The position numbers and the translations under genes were made by a program. A stretch of 64,000 nucleotides of DNA from Sparassis latifolia (taxonomy: Eukaryota > Basidiomycota > Agaricomycetes > Polyporales > Sparassidaceae): positions 62,001-126,000 of the forward strand of contig CM031557.1 of the NCBI GenBank assembly GCA_018466975.1. Reading direction: 5' to 3'. Of the stretch, positions 44,285 through 54,876 are shown piece by piece. The notes beneath the pieces are model-generated. The model did not search any database, was not told where the DNA came from, and was given only the letters and a program-made list of their open reading frames with translations. The stretch's first letter is position 1. Every line of letters starts with the position of its first letter.

Positions 44285-44500
44285 GCATTCCGGCATAACT
44301 CTTAGACAGCGAGCTTGCCTCGCACATCCAACCATCATACCTACACATGCTCATCTTGGAAGAAAATTACATTAAAATCCAAATCAAACGAGGTTGAATT
44401 CTGTGTAAACAAGTGATGTCGTACACCGTGCTCTATTCATCTTTGAAAAATCTATGCACGTTCTTCTACACCTCGAGAGCTTTTCGAATTGGCGATATTG

Positions 44501-45812
44501 TCACCACTTATCGTAGTCGAACCTCCCATGTAAACGCGTTATAATTTCTAGAAATTCCGGTTCTGCCTCGAGGGTGAGATATCCGTGGCGGATCATGAAC
44601 TCTACTAGAACTGGGATCGCGGTCGTATCACCCAGATTAATCGACATCCTGGTAACGACAAAGTGTAGAGCTCACCTAGAGCACAGTTTCGCTTGAAAAG
44701 ACCTGAGCGCATGCGAGTGATCACCTCGTCCAGTGGAAGTAGCTACATGGTTGATCTAATAAAGATGACAGCTGATGTGTAAAGATGGTGAGCTGACCTC
44801 AAATAATTCCACCTCTCCATCCAGAGGCTTAGGTTGGAACGGAGCGGGGTCTACGCCAGGGGGTACGCGTAGATCGTAGACGTATCTTGACTGTCATCAG
44901 GCTCAATAACAAGAGCATAAATACCGCACTTACTCGACCTCAGGCTGCAACCATCCTGCATCGGTTCTGTCAAGCGACAATATTACCATCCCTAGACTCC
45001 ACTAGGATAGAACGCCACGATATACACCGAAAGAAATAGCTCACGCTCCCAACTGATCGAACGTACTTCCTCACCACGTTCTCTTCAATGCTCGCCTCTT
45101 CCATGGACTCCTTCACAAGGGACTCGAACGCACCGAGTCCGCACGGTATACCCCCTGCAACACTGTTATCGAGATACCCTGGCCAAGTCTGTTTCGTCCG
45201 AGAGCGGGTTGGGACCCAGATCTTGCAGGAACGAGCCCCGTCAGCATCGACATCATCCTCGTAGATAGTCATGTGTACGCCGTATGTGACGACGCCAAAT
45301 AGAGCGCACGCTGCCCGCTCCATCATGAACGCGTAGTTTTTCGCCGTGTCGCCGGTCATAGCCCCAGAAGTGTCAAGTGCATCCTCGTCTTTCGCAGGCG
45401 AGTCGTGTGCGCCAAACGGGTTACGATACACAGGGTACAGCTCGCCACGCCACTTCTTCGGCCCTATGATATCAGTCCATAAGTCCTCGTCCCGCCACCG
45501 CTCGCACATCTCCTTCATCACACGCGTCCGCTGAGCCGACGTACGGATCCAGGTAGCAAAGCTCACTGTGGCTTGCCCACCATGCGTGCTAAACTCCCAA
45601 ACCGGTTGCCCGCGTGCATTCTCCGCCCGAAGCTGGGAGAGCACCACAGGTCGAAGGAGGCCAATGGCAGGGGAGAAGGGCTCGGGTGTGAGATGCCATG
45701 GCGTAAGATGTTCATTGCTAGCGTTGGTACTCGTCCCCGAGACTCTGAAATTGTCACAGGCGCCGATAATTTGCAGATACGTTTGGGGTGAGGTAGGTGC
45801 TGGTCCGACCAT
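44501..45812 (-). CDS. Nudix hydrolase with N-terminal DUF4743-like domain
   Basis: Exons (minus) are 45028-45812, 44934-44966, 44798-44885, 44676-44742 and 44501-44610, giving 360 residues. An N-terminal domain (FRVSGTSTNASNEHLTP, WRGELYPVYRNPFG, ERAACALFGVVTYGVHMTIY) is followed by the Nudix region: LDNSVAGGIPCGLGAFESL then VKESMEEASIEENV, matching GGx5Ex7REUxEE-type spacing with Lys in place of Arg. The arrangement is that of the thiamine-pyrophosphokinase-related Nudix proteins (yeast YJR142W type). The last exon restores CALVLVEFMIRHGYL and LHGRFDYDKW by using the more distal acceptor. Likely a cytosolic diphosphatase; the substrate is not deducible. The DIRS element begins just upstream of it. 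Confidence 0.9.
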
Positions 45813-46338
45813 ATGCGAGTCGTGGCAGAAGTGGCGGCAATGAGTCGAATTATTGCTGGCTTCCTAAGTGCTTGATAGCTGGGCTACGGAGTGGAGCATG
45901 CACGGCTCACTAAGATAGCACGTTCGCCGTGCAATGTAGAGTGCTAGTCTTGCGGGTTGGGGAGAGGTGGATTCCGGCGGCGGCTCAAGCTCGGAGCAGG
46001 CTGCAATAGGCGCCTCACGGCACTGCGACGGCCCGAGAAGTCAGCGGGCGACCGGCAGCGGAGGGGCGAAATGCGAGGGAGCCTGAGCGGAGAGATTCGC
46101 GGAATCCAACTCGAGCGTGAAGCGGCGGAAAGTCGTTGAGAACACGGCTAACCACCCAAGGAGCGCAGCCCACAACAGTCGTGGCTCAACGTGAGCCCAC
46201 CGACTTCCCCAACCCAGGGCTAGCGTTCCGCAGCGAGAGATCAGATCAGAATGACAACATGCATTACAGCATAGACAACATGACAGCAGTGGAGAAGCAT
46301 TACAGCGAGAGCAAAACTACAGTTGCAAGTATGGTAGA

Positions 46339-47725
46339 CTACAGAGAGTACTTCTTCCTGAAAGAGTCCATAGCAGTGGAAGCCAGTTGCAAACGAGAAG
46401 AAGTAAACGACCGCGAGATGAAGAGAGGTAAAATAGACTCAATTTTCCGCCAATACTCGAGAAAAGCGCGTGATTTCCAGCTACCCTGCGTCGCGACCAC
46501 ATCCGGATGGGTACCGCGAAGCAGAAGCTCGGTCGCTCCTCCGATGCGAAAGCAGTGTCCTGTGAGGTGCTCAAAGCCGGCTGCTGCCCAGGCCGCATTG
46601 GCGCGATTGAGGAACCAGTCGCGGGTCATCGGCGCCCAACCCGCCGTGTCGCTCGTTTCGAACGCGAAGAAGGGAGCATGCGCGGGGACACGGGCATTCG
46701 CCTGCAGATGGTGGCGCAGGGCAACGACGGCAGAGCTTGGGTCGCCGAATTCGGTGGCAATGATGTCGGCACCGAGTTGCTTAGTCGTTTTGGTCCAGGG
46801 CACATGGAAGACAGCGTACTGCGTGCCTCCCGGTAGCGTGCGATATGCAACGGAAGCCGAGCGCGCGACGTGCTTCACAGGGTCGAACGCGCCCACAGAA
46901 GGAATGACCAGCTCGCCAAGCCTGTAGAACATCAGCGGAAGAACAAGGAGTGACCAGACGGCGCGTGCGTACCGACGACAGCACCAAAACGCGACACATG
47001 CTACCGCATATACCGCGGCATCGAACGAGTCGGAGAGGTCAAGGTTGGCACGTAATGCGTACAGGTGCTCGACCGTGACGGGCGCCCGCTTCTCTTTCGA
47101 GGCTGGGGCAGACTTGGAAATAGCTGAACAAGTTACCCGGAGCATTTTTGCACCTTGCCATGGGGCGCCATGCAGTGCATGCCAGAAAGAGAGCCACGCG
47201 CCCGCTCCACTGCGCAACAAAAGCGGCTAGGAGCGGCTCCGCCGCAGGCATGCGAAGGTCTTCGGAGATTGCAAGGCAATCACAAAACTGGGTAAAGCGC
47301 AGCAGCCCTGCACCGTAATTCTTCCGAGTGCCAGGGTCAAGAGAAGTGAGCATGACATTAAAAAGATGTACCGAAGTTGCCGAGGAGGTCTGTGCAGATA
47401 GAGAGGAACGAAAGTGAACCGCATGTGGCGTGGTCCAGAGCGCAAGGCGATCACGTGCAAGAACGTGAGGACGGAAAAGAGAGGGGACAATTTGGTTTTC
47501 AGAACGAGGCTTTCTAGGTTTTCGCCGAGCCAGTGTTCGCGATGACGGGCTGATCTGCGCTACCCCAGCCTGGGCAGCATCAGACCCGTCACACCGGGTC
47601 GACGCGCTCGCATGTGCAAGCGCAGGAAGCGATGAGGTCGTGTTATACATCAGTGAGAAAGGCTGCGAGCTCAGCAGGGAGCTGGAAGGAGAGCTGACGA
47701 TGCGACATCGAGGGATTCGGGTCAC
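46339..47725 (-). pseudogene. DIRS tyrosine recombinase, probable frameshift between halves
   Basis: The N-terminal core-binding part is in one frame (47725-47200: SLDPGTRKNYGAGLLRFTQF then AEPLLAAFVAQ). The catalytic part is in another (47220-46339). The four tyrosine-recombinase positions are visible: R of CRRLGELVIP, H-x-x-R in GHCFRIGGATELLLRG, W of TQGSWKSRAF and Y of EYWRK. A 51-nt stop-free intron (46922-46972, GT-AG) likely separates CR and LGEL. The switch of frame near 47200 (WSG / GAWLSFWHALHGAPW) has no good splice sites, so it looks like an indel. The catalytic half is intact. Confidence 0.8.
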
Positions 47726-49704
47726 CGCGAGAGACCGAGTCCGCCAAGTTGTCCTTGGTGTTCACATAGCGTATGATGAAGAGAATATTGAGAGACATGG
47801 CGATGACCTCTGTACGACGGATGGAGGTGTTGACCTGATGATTGCGGCTGCGACCGCGAGCAAATGCGCCCTCGACGCCCTTGTTGTCGCCGCGAACAAG
47901 AATAGTCGCATCACGATGGCCGAGTGCTTCTATCGTTCGAACAGCGAGCTCGACGGCCACCATCTCAGCCCATCCGATGTCACGACCATCACCCTTCCAT
48001 GCATCGGCCTCTCCCCGCCATCGCCATGCACTCCACTCACCGGATATGATGATTCCGATGCCCCAGGAGGAGGAGGCATCAACCCAGATGCCAAGATCCT
48101 GCAGCGGACCACGGGGTGTGAGTGAACGAGTGACGTTTGGCACGTTGAGGATGTGGAGCCACCACTTCATGTCCGAGAGGACAGAACTTGGTGCGAACCG
48201 GGGGGCATAGCGATTGGTGAAGGCAGCAATGAAACTGCAGAGATTAGTGAGGAAGGCACGGCCGTGCGGGTAGACGAATGTGATATGGGAAAGTGTGCCA
48301 TTGATGGACATGGCGTCACGTTGTAACACCCGCCCGCGCTCGACAGTGGCGATGAATGCAGTGAGTTTTGCCAGGTATTTCGCGCGCTTCTCCTCGGGCA
48401 GGGCGACCGATCGCTGGCCAAGGTCCCACAGGAAACCGCTGTATATCGCACAGGATGCATAGTCAGAGTACTTGGTCCGATGCCAGGGGACGCCCAATGG
48501 ATCAGTGATGCGGAAGATATCAGCTAATCCGAGTGCGTACTCATATGCGCCAGAGATGCTGCATTGGTTGGTGGGAAAGCGAAAGGTGATGAGGTCATCA
48601 ACCCACTTGCGCGAAGGCCCGATATCATTTGCATCGAGAATGTCTACGATGGCGTCCATCAGCTCGCCTTGCACGCCAGTCCCAGATGAGACTCCAAAAG
48701 GGAGGACGTGATCGACATAAAAATCACCCGGATCACACTGGATAACAAGGAAAGGCTTGTGCGCAGGTTTGATAGGCAGATTGCGGAATGCGGAGTCAAT
48801 ATCGAGGCACGCAGCTTGCGCACCGGCAGGTGCGTTAGCAATCTGGCAAGCAGGAGTTAGCGTTTGCGGCAGTGGACGTGTTCCGAGTCTGCATGTGCAA
48901 GCGATAACAAGTCGATATCCCGCGCACCGGGCATGAATCGAGTAGACAGCGGTCTCCCGTGCACTGGGCAATGACCGTGAACAGTGATCTCCCGCGTGCC
49001 AGGCAATGACCAAAGAATAATGATCTCCCGCGAACCGGGCAATGATCGAGCGCAGAGATCTCTCGCGTACCGGGCAATGATCTCAGCGGAGCAGCCTCCC
49101 GCGCACCGGGCATCGACTGGGAAGATATTGAAGAGGGACTCACGATTTCTGCCACCTCGGCTGCAGTGCCCCATTTGGTGGGAAAATCATCAGAGTTGAT
49201 CTGACTGTTGACGGAGACTCCGAATTCGTCCTGATAAGAGCAGTTTTGCACAAGACGGAATTTTTTCGAACCGGCCTTTGGGACAACAGCAAGTGGGGAA
49301 GATACGAAGAAAGAGCCCAAAATATGCTCTACCTGAGCCTGCAAATACGGGCCAGTCATGCGGCCAAGAGAAACCTGCTCGGAAATATATTGGCGGATGA
49401 AATCGATATGTTCAGCGCCAGAGGAATGGTTTGGAGGAGCAAAAGTGCGAAGAAGAGGATTAAAGTCACCAATTGGGAAACCGTAATGTAATTTTTGTGG
49501 CAAGAGAGGGTAGCGCTGGAACAGGCCGAGCATGCGAAGAGTGTACTCGAAGGCCTCAGCATCGTATGGTGTGATAATGCGTTCACGCTCCGAGGCACCG
49601 CTTAGTCGCAGCGGCATGACCGTCGGAACCGCAGAAGGAGCAGACGTGCCCACCGGTTCCAGGACAGTACATACCTCGACAAGGCATGCGGCCATGTTGG
49701 ACAT
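47643..49704 (-). CDS. DIRS reverse transcriptase-RNase H, with a 301-nt intron
   Basis: Exons 49144-49704 and 47643-48842. RT signs: FVSSPLAVVPKAGSKKFRLV (fingers), IANAPAGAQAACLDIDSAFR with the first catalytic Asp, HVLPFGVSSGTGVQGELM and RKWVDDLITFRFP (x-x-D-D box as WVDD). RNase H: GIWVDASSSWGIGI, AEMVAVELAVRTI, VRGDNKGVEGAFARG and YVNTKDNLADSVSRG. The intron 48843-49143 has gtgagt and cttgccag ends and joins AEVAEI to IANAPAG, as expected for the family. It contains a minisatellite. No stop breaks the RT-RNase H frame, so this part may be functional. It overlaps the 3' end of gag by about 120 nt and the 5' end of the recombinase frame. Confidence 0.85.
48919..49121. repeat. Minisatellite, 35-37-bp unit, about 5.7 copies, inside the RT intron
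   Basis: Units begin at 48919, 48956, 48991, 49027, 49062 and 49098 (partial). Each starts with a form of CCCGCGNACCGGGCAATGA and ends GATCT or similar. Units differ by 20-30 percent in their second half. The array lies wholly within the intron inferred for the DIRS RT. Confidence 0.85.
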
Positions 49705-51001
49705 TCCATGTGAGGCAGATCTCCGCACGTGTGGAGATGGCGAGCAGCTTCTTATTTTCCCAGACGGTGAATGCGGGGTTGCCGTTCGACATGGTTGATC
49801 GCCCGCACTGACTGGCCCGATGTCCACTCTCACCGCAGATGAGGCAGAGCATGCTCGTGGACGCAGATGCTCTGCCCCCACGAAAGGGCTTGGCAGTGGA
49901 ATCTGCCGCACCATCGCGGCGCGGGCGACGTGAATCGGGGGAATGTGACGGCGTGCGATAGGGGGTTTGAGACGAACCGACAATAGGGCCCGCGGGAATA
50001 GGAAGCGCGCATCGAGAACCCTTTTCGATATGCTCCAGGCGGATTTTGAGAAAGTGGTCATTGTAGCTCTTCGAGCCGACAACGAAGGTTTTCTTTGTGA
50101 GGAAATAACCGCGACGTACATCGATATCGAATGCAAGGATTACCGGAAAGATCCTTTTGAAGTCGCTCTGCTCAGATAACCACATGTGGTGTTCCGAGAA
50201 GCACTTGACAATCTCGCCATCGCATACACCTGGCAGAATTTCGAAGTAATTGTGCCAAGCATCGCGCCATTCCTCGGGTCCCATAGCCTGTTCGTCGGGC
50301 CACTGTGCAATGTCAATTAGAGCCCTCTTGATCCCCTTCCCATCGTGCATCTTGCGATACTGGACCTGTTCCGGGTGCTTGTGCATCTTGGTCATCACCT
50401 CGGAAGTGCACATGGACAGAGGGAGATGGAACCCGTTCCTTAGGAGTGCAGGAAGTTCCTGGGGCGTCTCGATAACTCGGCCCGCGAAGAGATCGGCCTT
50501 GCTCTCGGAATCTATGGTGATCAGTGCATTCTCACTGCTCTTGCCACCATTCCCTACGGCCTCTGTCCGAGTGCCAGCACCGCTCCGCTTCTCAACACCC
50601 GCATTCCACAGTTTTAGGGCGATGCCCCGAGTATTCGGAGTCATTTTCATAACATCCCGAAGCAACTGCATATCATCAGTGTTGCTCTCCGGTGTCCTGT
50701 GCCGCGAAGGCACGCCTGCAGGCATTGCCGACGGTTCCTGGGAGTCTAACTGACCCGGAGATGTGCCATCTGATCCATCCAACATTCCCAGCTCCTCGTC
50801 ATCACTGACGCCATCTTCTCCACCCTGTCTACGTACTGCCCTAGCCGCGTTCCGGGCCTGCCGCTCCCGGTTTTCCTGAAACAAAGCTATCTGGGCCGGG
50901 TTGGGCAGGCTCGCGGTGCCTCCACCTGATCCAGACTCATCGGGAAGGAACGAAGACAAATCCTTACCGCCAACGCTCGGGGGAGGTTCTTGGGACGGCA
51001 T
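49583..51001 (-). CDS. DIRS Gag-like protein with two zinc knuckles
   Basis: An uninterrupted 472-residue frame starting MPSQEPPPSVGGKDLSSF. The N-terminus is acidic and low-complexity. The middle (LPALLRNGFHLPLSMCT, WRDAWHNYFEILPG, FDIDVRRGYFLTKKTFVV) is predicted helical and shared with fungal DIRS Gags, from memory. The C-terminus has CLICGESGHRASQC (C-x2-C-x4-H-x4-C) and CSFCGSDGHAAATKRC. Role: particle assembly and nucleic-acid binding. It is open end to end, in contrast to the recombinase. Confidence 0.8.
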   Translation of the reverse strand: MPSQEPPPSVGGKDLSSFLPDESGSGGGTASLPNPAQIALFQENRERQARNAARAVRRQGGEDGVSDDEELGMLDGSDGTSPGQLDSQEPSAMPAGVPSRHRTPESNTDDMQLLRDVMKMTPNTRGIALKLWNAGVEKRSGAGTRTEAVGNGGKSSENALITIDSESKADLFAGRVIETPQELPALLRNGFHLPLSMCTSEVMTKMHKHPEQVQYRKMHDGKGIKRALIDIAQWPDEQAMGPEEWRDAWHNYFEILPGVCDGEIVKCFSEHHMWLSEQSDFKRIFPVILAFDIDVRRGYFLTKKTFVVGSKSYNDHFLKIRLEHIEKGSRCALPIPAGPIVGSSQTPYRTPSHSPDSRRPRRDGAADSTAKPFRGGRASASTSMLCLICGESGHRASQCGRSTMSNGNPAFTVWENKKLLAISTRAEICLTWNVQHGRMPCRGMYCPGTGGHVCSFCGSDGHAAATKRCLGA

Positions 51002-51052
51002 TTGTTACAGATCGGCGGAGATCGTGCGTGTGGAAACACCAGAATGAAAACG

Positions 51053-51126
51053 AGTGAGAGGCTGTAGGTGCAGGAGGAACAGACTGGCGCTTACAGCGCC
51101 TATTCCTCCGCCTTCAGCCTCTCGCT
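51053..51126. repeat. Imperfect hairpin upstream of DIRS gag
   Basis: 51053-51091 (AGTGAGAGGCTG...TGGCGCT) and 51095-51126 (AGCGCC...CAGCCTCTCGCT) are complementary, with a 3-nt loop and a few bulges. It lies in the leader of the DIRS element, about 50-125 bp before the Gag start. Confidence 0.65.
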
Positions 51127-51182
51127 TAGTAAGCACTAGTTTGACTTAGCGCTCGCGAGCTCGCTACTAAGCCAAACTCCAC

Positions 51183-52196
51183 TTTTCAGAAGTCTTGTCG
51201 CGCGGCCAAATACACACAAATTTCCGCCCGAGCGACCTCTAACTTCGAATGCAGATATCTCCTCAACGGCTGGGCCGTTTCTCTCGATTCTTGCATTTTC
51301 GGACTCTCCTCATCAGCGCGCAGGGCATGGTATCAAGAAACATACATATTCGGACTGTTCAATACTCGCGGATCTGGTGGTCGTCGCACTAGCTCAGAAC
51401 CGACTTCGCGTATGGCAGACAGTCCCAGTACTGGAGAAATTGTTCTGAGAGGACTTCTTAGGATCATAGAGAGGGCATGGTATGCAATTTAAAGGTAAGC
51501 ATGCCCTGATTCTCACTGTGGGATACGATCTGTGATCACAGCACTAGGACCCCATTACCAGATGGTCAAAAACATTCCCCAGTTTGCATTTTTCATGTCT
51601 TACATATTTTATGTTGATATCTGGATGGTTTTAAGCAAGCAGCAGATGGTAGAAGGCACTCAGGATGGTGGGATTGTGCTGCAGTTGGTATGATACTCAA
51701 GCCCTTGAATCCATTATTTCCCATCTTCAGCACTGTCATCCTTCATCCCTGATGCACACATGAATCCTATATGTAGTCTATACACAAAATACACTGTAAT
51801 CTTTGACAGTAGCATGAGTTCTGTAACCCCTGATATGTGCTATGCAGTCTGAGATAAATCACATACAATCCAGACTCTCTCAGGCCACAAATGCATATCC
51901 CTGCCTTGCCTACCATACTACCAGAGGGTCTCCACCACCTTCCAATGTTCTCCGACCCATCCAACAATGACAAACTCACTTCTGAGCCAGAAGGAAGCTG
52001 CTGAAAACAGCGGACAGAGATAGCGGAGAAAGGGTATATCTGTTGGTACCATGCCCTGCATGCTGTCGAGGAGAGTCCGAAAATGCAAGAATCTAGAGAA
52101 ACGGCCCAGCCGTTGAGGAGATATCTGCGTTCGAAGTTAGAGGTCGCTCAAGCGGAAATTTGTGTGTATTTGGCCGCGCGACAAGACTTCTGAAAA
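51183..52196. mobile_element. Non-autonomous TIR element (about 1.01 kb, TIRs about 130 bp)
   Basis: 51183-51313 and 52066-52196 are inverted repeats with only a handful of differences. Both contain TTTTCAGAAGTCTTGTCG at the outside, then CCAAATACACACAAATTTCC, ATATCTCCTCAACGGCTGGG and TTGCATTTTCGGACTCTCCT. The 750-bp interior has no coding frame. It directly abuts the DIRS leader side. No target-site duplication is evident. Confidence 0.85.
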
Positions 52197-52606
52197 CAGC
52201 AATAATATTGCAACGGTGTCACGGTTACAGCTCATCTAATCTCCTCATCTAAGCGCTCAACGTTCAACGTTCAACGGACAACGATTTCAAATTTCAATGT
52301 GAACAGCTTTCAAAACAACTTGGCAGTGCCTAGGGCACTGCGGAGTAGTCGCGTCATATACATGAAGTACAAGGCTGGGCTTGCGGGCACGACATCCAGA
52401 AGCCGATGCAGTATGGAGCGCATTCGAGCGGGAAAAAGTGTTCGCTGCGTCCCACTACGCATCGAAGTTGATGTTATCTCATTTGCCAGAGTCAAAGCCT
52501 TCCTTGCAAATTGTAGTACTAGTAGCAAAATCAGATATCTTCCCATAGAACGACCGTGGGGTCCTCGGGATGTAGGATGTTGCCGTGGTATTGGACCGGT
52601 GTGGGC
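52197..52606. other. Spacer between two MITEs, nothing recognised
   Basis: A short run of direct repeats (CAACGTTCAACGTTCAACG, near 52259) and an open frame with no family signature. Probably non-coding. Confidence 0.35.
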
Positions 52607-52614
52607 GTCTCAGA

Positions 52615-53088
52615 AGGACCCCCGCGAATCAACTAAGAGCTCCGATCCCGGCGACGACATTTCTCGGGAGTGGCCGACCACCTAGTTTCGGGGGTTTGCA
52701 CACAACCTGGCGGCAGGTCGGCCGTTTTCGGGGGTATGTGGGATCGAACATTCGGCCACCTAGAATTACGTTTGACAGCCTGCGGAACAAAAATTTCGCT
52801 TCCTGCACAAACCCAAGCTTTTGTGAGCCAAATTACTAGAACTTTCCTCCCAAACCACCACATATGGCTAAACTTTAGGCCCATCCTCTGAAACTTGAGC
52901 CAACCTCAGTTTTCGGGGGTTCTGGACCTAACCTCAGGTTGGAGGGTCACATTTCGGGGGTGTTTTGCACGCAACTTTCGATGTCTTTTTCGCCATTTTC
53001 GGGGGTCGGAGATCTAACATTTTGCCTCCGGCGGCCCATTTTTTGGGGATGGGTGTATCGGAGCTCTCAGTGGATTTGCGGGGGTCCT
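52615..53088. mobile_element. MITE family 1, copy B (474 bp, perfect 8-bp target-site duplication)
   Basis: Flanked by GTCTCAGA at 52607-52614 and 53089-53096, a perfect duplication. The termini AGGACCCCCGCGAATC and GATTTGCGGGGGTCCT are inverted repeats, and the match continues through AGAGCTCCGAT / ATCGGAGCTCT, about 32 bp in all. The interior has repeated TTTTCGGGGGT motifs and a GGGATCGAACATT shared with copy A. No coding capacity. Confidence 0.92.
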
Positions 53089-53096
53089 GTCTCAGA

Positions 53097-53493
53097 GAGC
53101 CACTAGACCACACGGCACAATGCGCGACCATGTCATCGATTCGTGTCCGCAGACCCCCGCTGTTCGTCAAAACCTCTAGTCTCTCCACTCACGAGGAACG
53201 TCATCGTCAAGTTCGGCGAGCGGCCTGCCGTACCCGGCTTCGAAGCTGTCAACGCCCAGTCCACAGCGTCACGACGGGAAGGCTCGAGTCGATGTTAAAT
53301 GTTGCGCTTGCTCCGGAGCCTCAAGTAGCTTCGGAATAGTTTACATCAGTTGTTCATCAACAGCAATCATCAAAATAACATGTACGCTGGTGACTTCGCA
53401 TGCGTGTATCAATAGTACAAAGGAATTATAACGAGACCGCATGTCCGAACTGCTTAAAACTAACACCAAAGTTGCTTGCAGTCAGCATCACGT
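53097..53493. other. Intergenic, nothing recognised
   Basis: Lies downstream of the minus-strand kinase-like gene. It contains a short frame (MSSIRVRRPPLFVKTSSL) that I cannot assign. Confidence 0.3.
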
Positions 53494-54472
53494 TTAGGAA
53501 ACGTCGACATTCTCTGGGTCTTGAACATCCTGTCTCCTCGACATCGGGAGGCCTTGCTCATTTAGACCTATAAGACGGCACCGGTCAGTTTCAGATCATC
53601 TCAAAGGCCGTCCGTGCTTACCAAGGTTAGAGCCACCGAACTGCATAAGAATGCTCGCAGCACGGCCCATGGCCGGAAGCTGCACCAATTTCGGGAAGGT
53701 GATCCGAGCTGCCATGTCACGAACAAAGGTGTCGTTGGAACCGTGGAGCGCGTAGCTCGCGAACGAGGTCGTGAGGATACCAACGTGCTGGAAGTCAATG
53801 AGCGAGAGCTCCCCAGTCTCAGGGTTGTAGAGGAAATTCGGCTCTCTGATGTCCGAGTGGTAGAAGCAGCGCTCCTCGGATTCGAAGTCGACGCTCGCTT
53901 TATCACCTCGGCCGGGTGTGCGCTTCAGGGCCTGTCAGTGGTGTTGATGACAGCTTCAAAATAGGAAAGGGCATTGGTGCGTACCTCATTAACATAGCGC
54001 TGCAGAGCCACAGCACGTCGGCGAACTCCAAGGGGGCCAGGTCATCGTCGGCGCCGAAGAATTTATGCACAGCGAGACCGCCTCCGACAGGACCGAGGCC
54101 CGCATATTGGGGAAGAGGAAGGTCGAGGAGCCAGGAAAGTGCTGAGGCAATGCTAGGGTAGACATATTCCGCTTCAGAGGGATATTCAGCTAGGTACTCA
54201 TCTACAGTTGGAGCGTTGATGAACTCCATGACGATGTAAGTCCGTGGACCACGTTCAAATGCGCGATAGACCTTGGGCATGCGCGGCGCTCTAGGGACGT
54301 CCGTCGTCCGGCGATAGACGTACTTCTGCGTCAGCGCTTCGCCCATGGTGTGACTGCCGCCGTACTTGATGAAGTAGGCCGGATTGACGGCGGGGTACAC
54401 GCAGCGATTGGTCTTGGGCCCGCTCTGGGCGCAGAGCGCGATGACATCCTCCTCGGTTAGAGCAGCGGGCAT
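53494..54472 (-). CDS. Kinase-like/phosphotransferase-fold protein, probable frameshift
   Basis: Starts MPAALTEEDVIALCAQ at 54472. Segments are CVYPAVNPAYFIKYGG (ATP-binding Lys likely in FIKYG), RTYIVMEFINAPTVDEYL (hinge), the catalytic loop FYHSDIREPNFLYNPETG (H-x-D-x4-N) and LSLIDFQHVGIL (D-F), ending RRQDVQDPENVDVS at 53494. Introns lie near 53939-53990 and 53572-53622. Around 54020-54030 the frame APLEFADV must shift by one base to reach ALQRYVNEALKRTPG, which is the sequence expected next; no intron explains it. Either a sequencing error or a young pseudogene. About 300 residues. The family is common in Agaricomycetes and of unknown role. Confidence 0.6.
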
Positions 54473-54876
54473 GTTGGTATAAGGCAGGGATTCGAGTCTG
54501 TGGCATGGAAAAGGAGGTTGGTCAATGCCGGTTCGAAAAGACAGGCCATCCGCACTTACTGTATGCGAGGTATTGTGCACTAGGTTGGTGAAGCCAATGG
54601 AGTAACAGAACGATCGAGCATAGTAGCGAATAAAAAGGGAAGGGAAAAGAGGCTTGTCTTTGGAAGGACCATCGAAGCCGCTCTGATGTTGGCCATTTGC
54701 GTTTAGTTTTCTGCTTCGTAAGGCCCTGTTCGGGATCCCGATAATCATTATCGTAGCGGCGCTCGCGCCATTCCCCGACTCCGACGGGGTGCTCATGGTT
54801 TTTGTATGAGCAAGGGTGTGTGATCAATATGTATAGTACAAGTACAGGCATTTGTGATAGTTACAGCAATGAAAAA
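54473..54876. other. Upstream region of the kinase-like gene
   Basis: The open frame that extends the kinase-like ORF upstream to 54796 lacks conservation signs and is probably 5' UTR or promoter. No repeat was seen. Confidence 0.3.

Larger units (their letters stand above)
45943..51180 (-). mobile_element. DIRS-type retrotransposon (Gag, RT-RNase H, tyrosine recombinase)
   Basis: Gag (49583-51001), RT-RNase H (47643-49704) and a tyrosine recombinase (46339-47725) lie in the same order and strand with overlapping frames, as in DIRS elements; there is no aspartic protease or DDE integrase. The boundaries are approximate. At the 3' side, 45943-45970 (GCTAGTCTTGCGGGTTGGGG) is partly complementary to 46192-46225, which may be part of the terminal repeat structure. 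At the 5' side a hairpin occurs at 51053-51126. Clear terminal repeats were not established. Confidence 0.85.
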
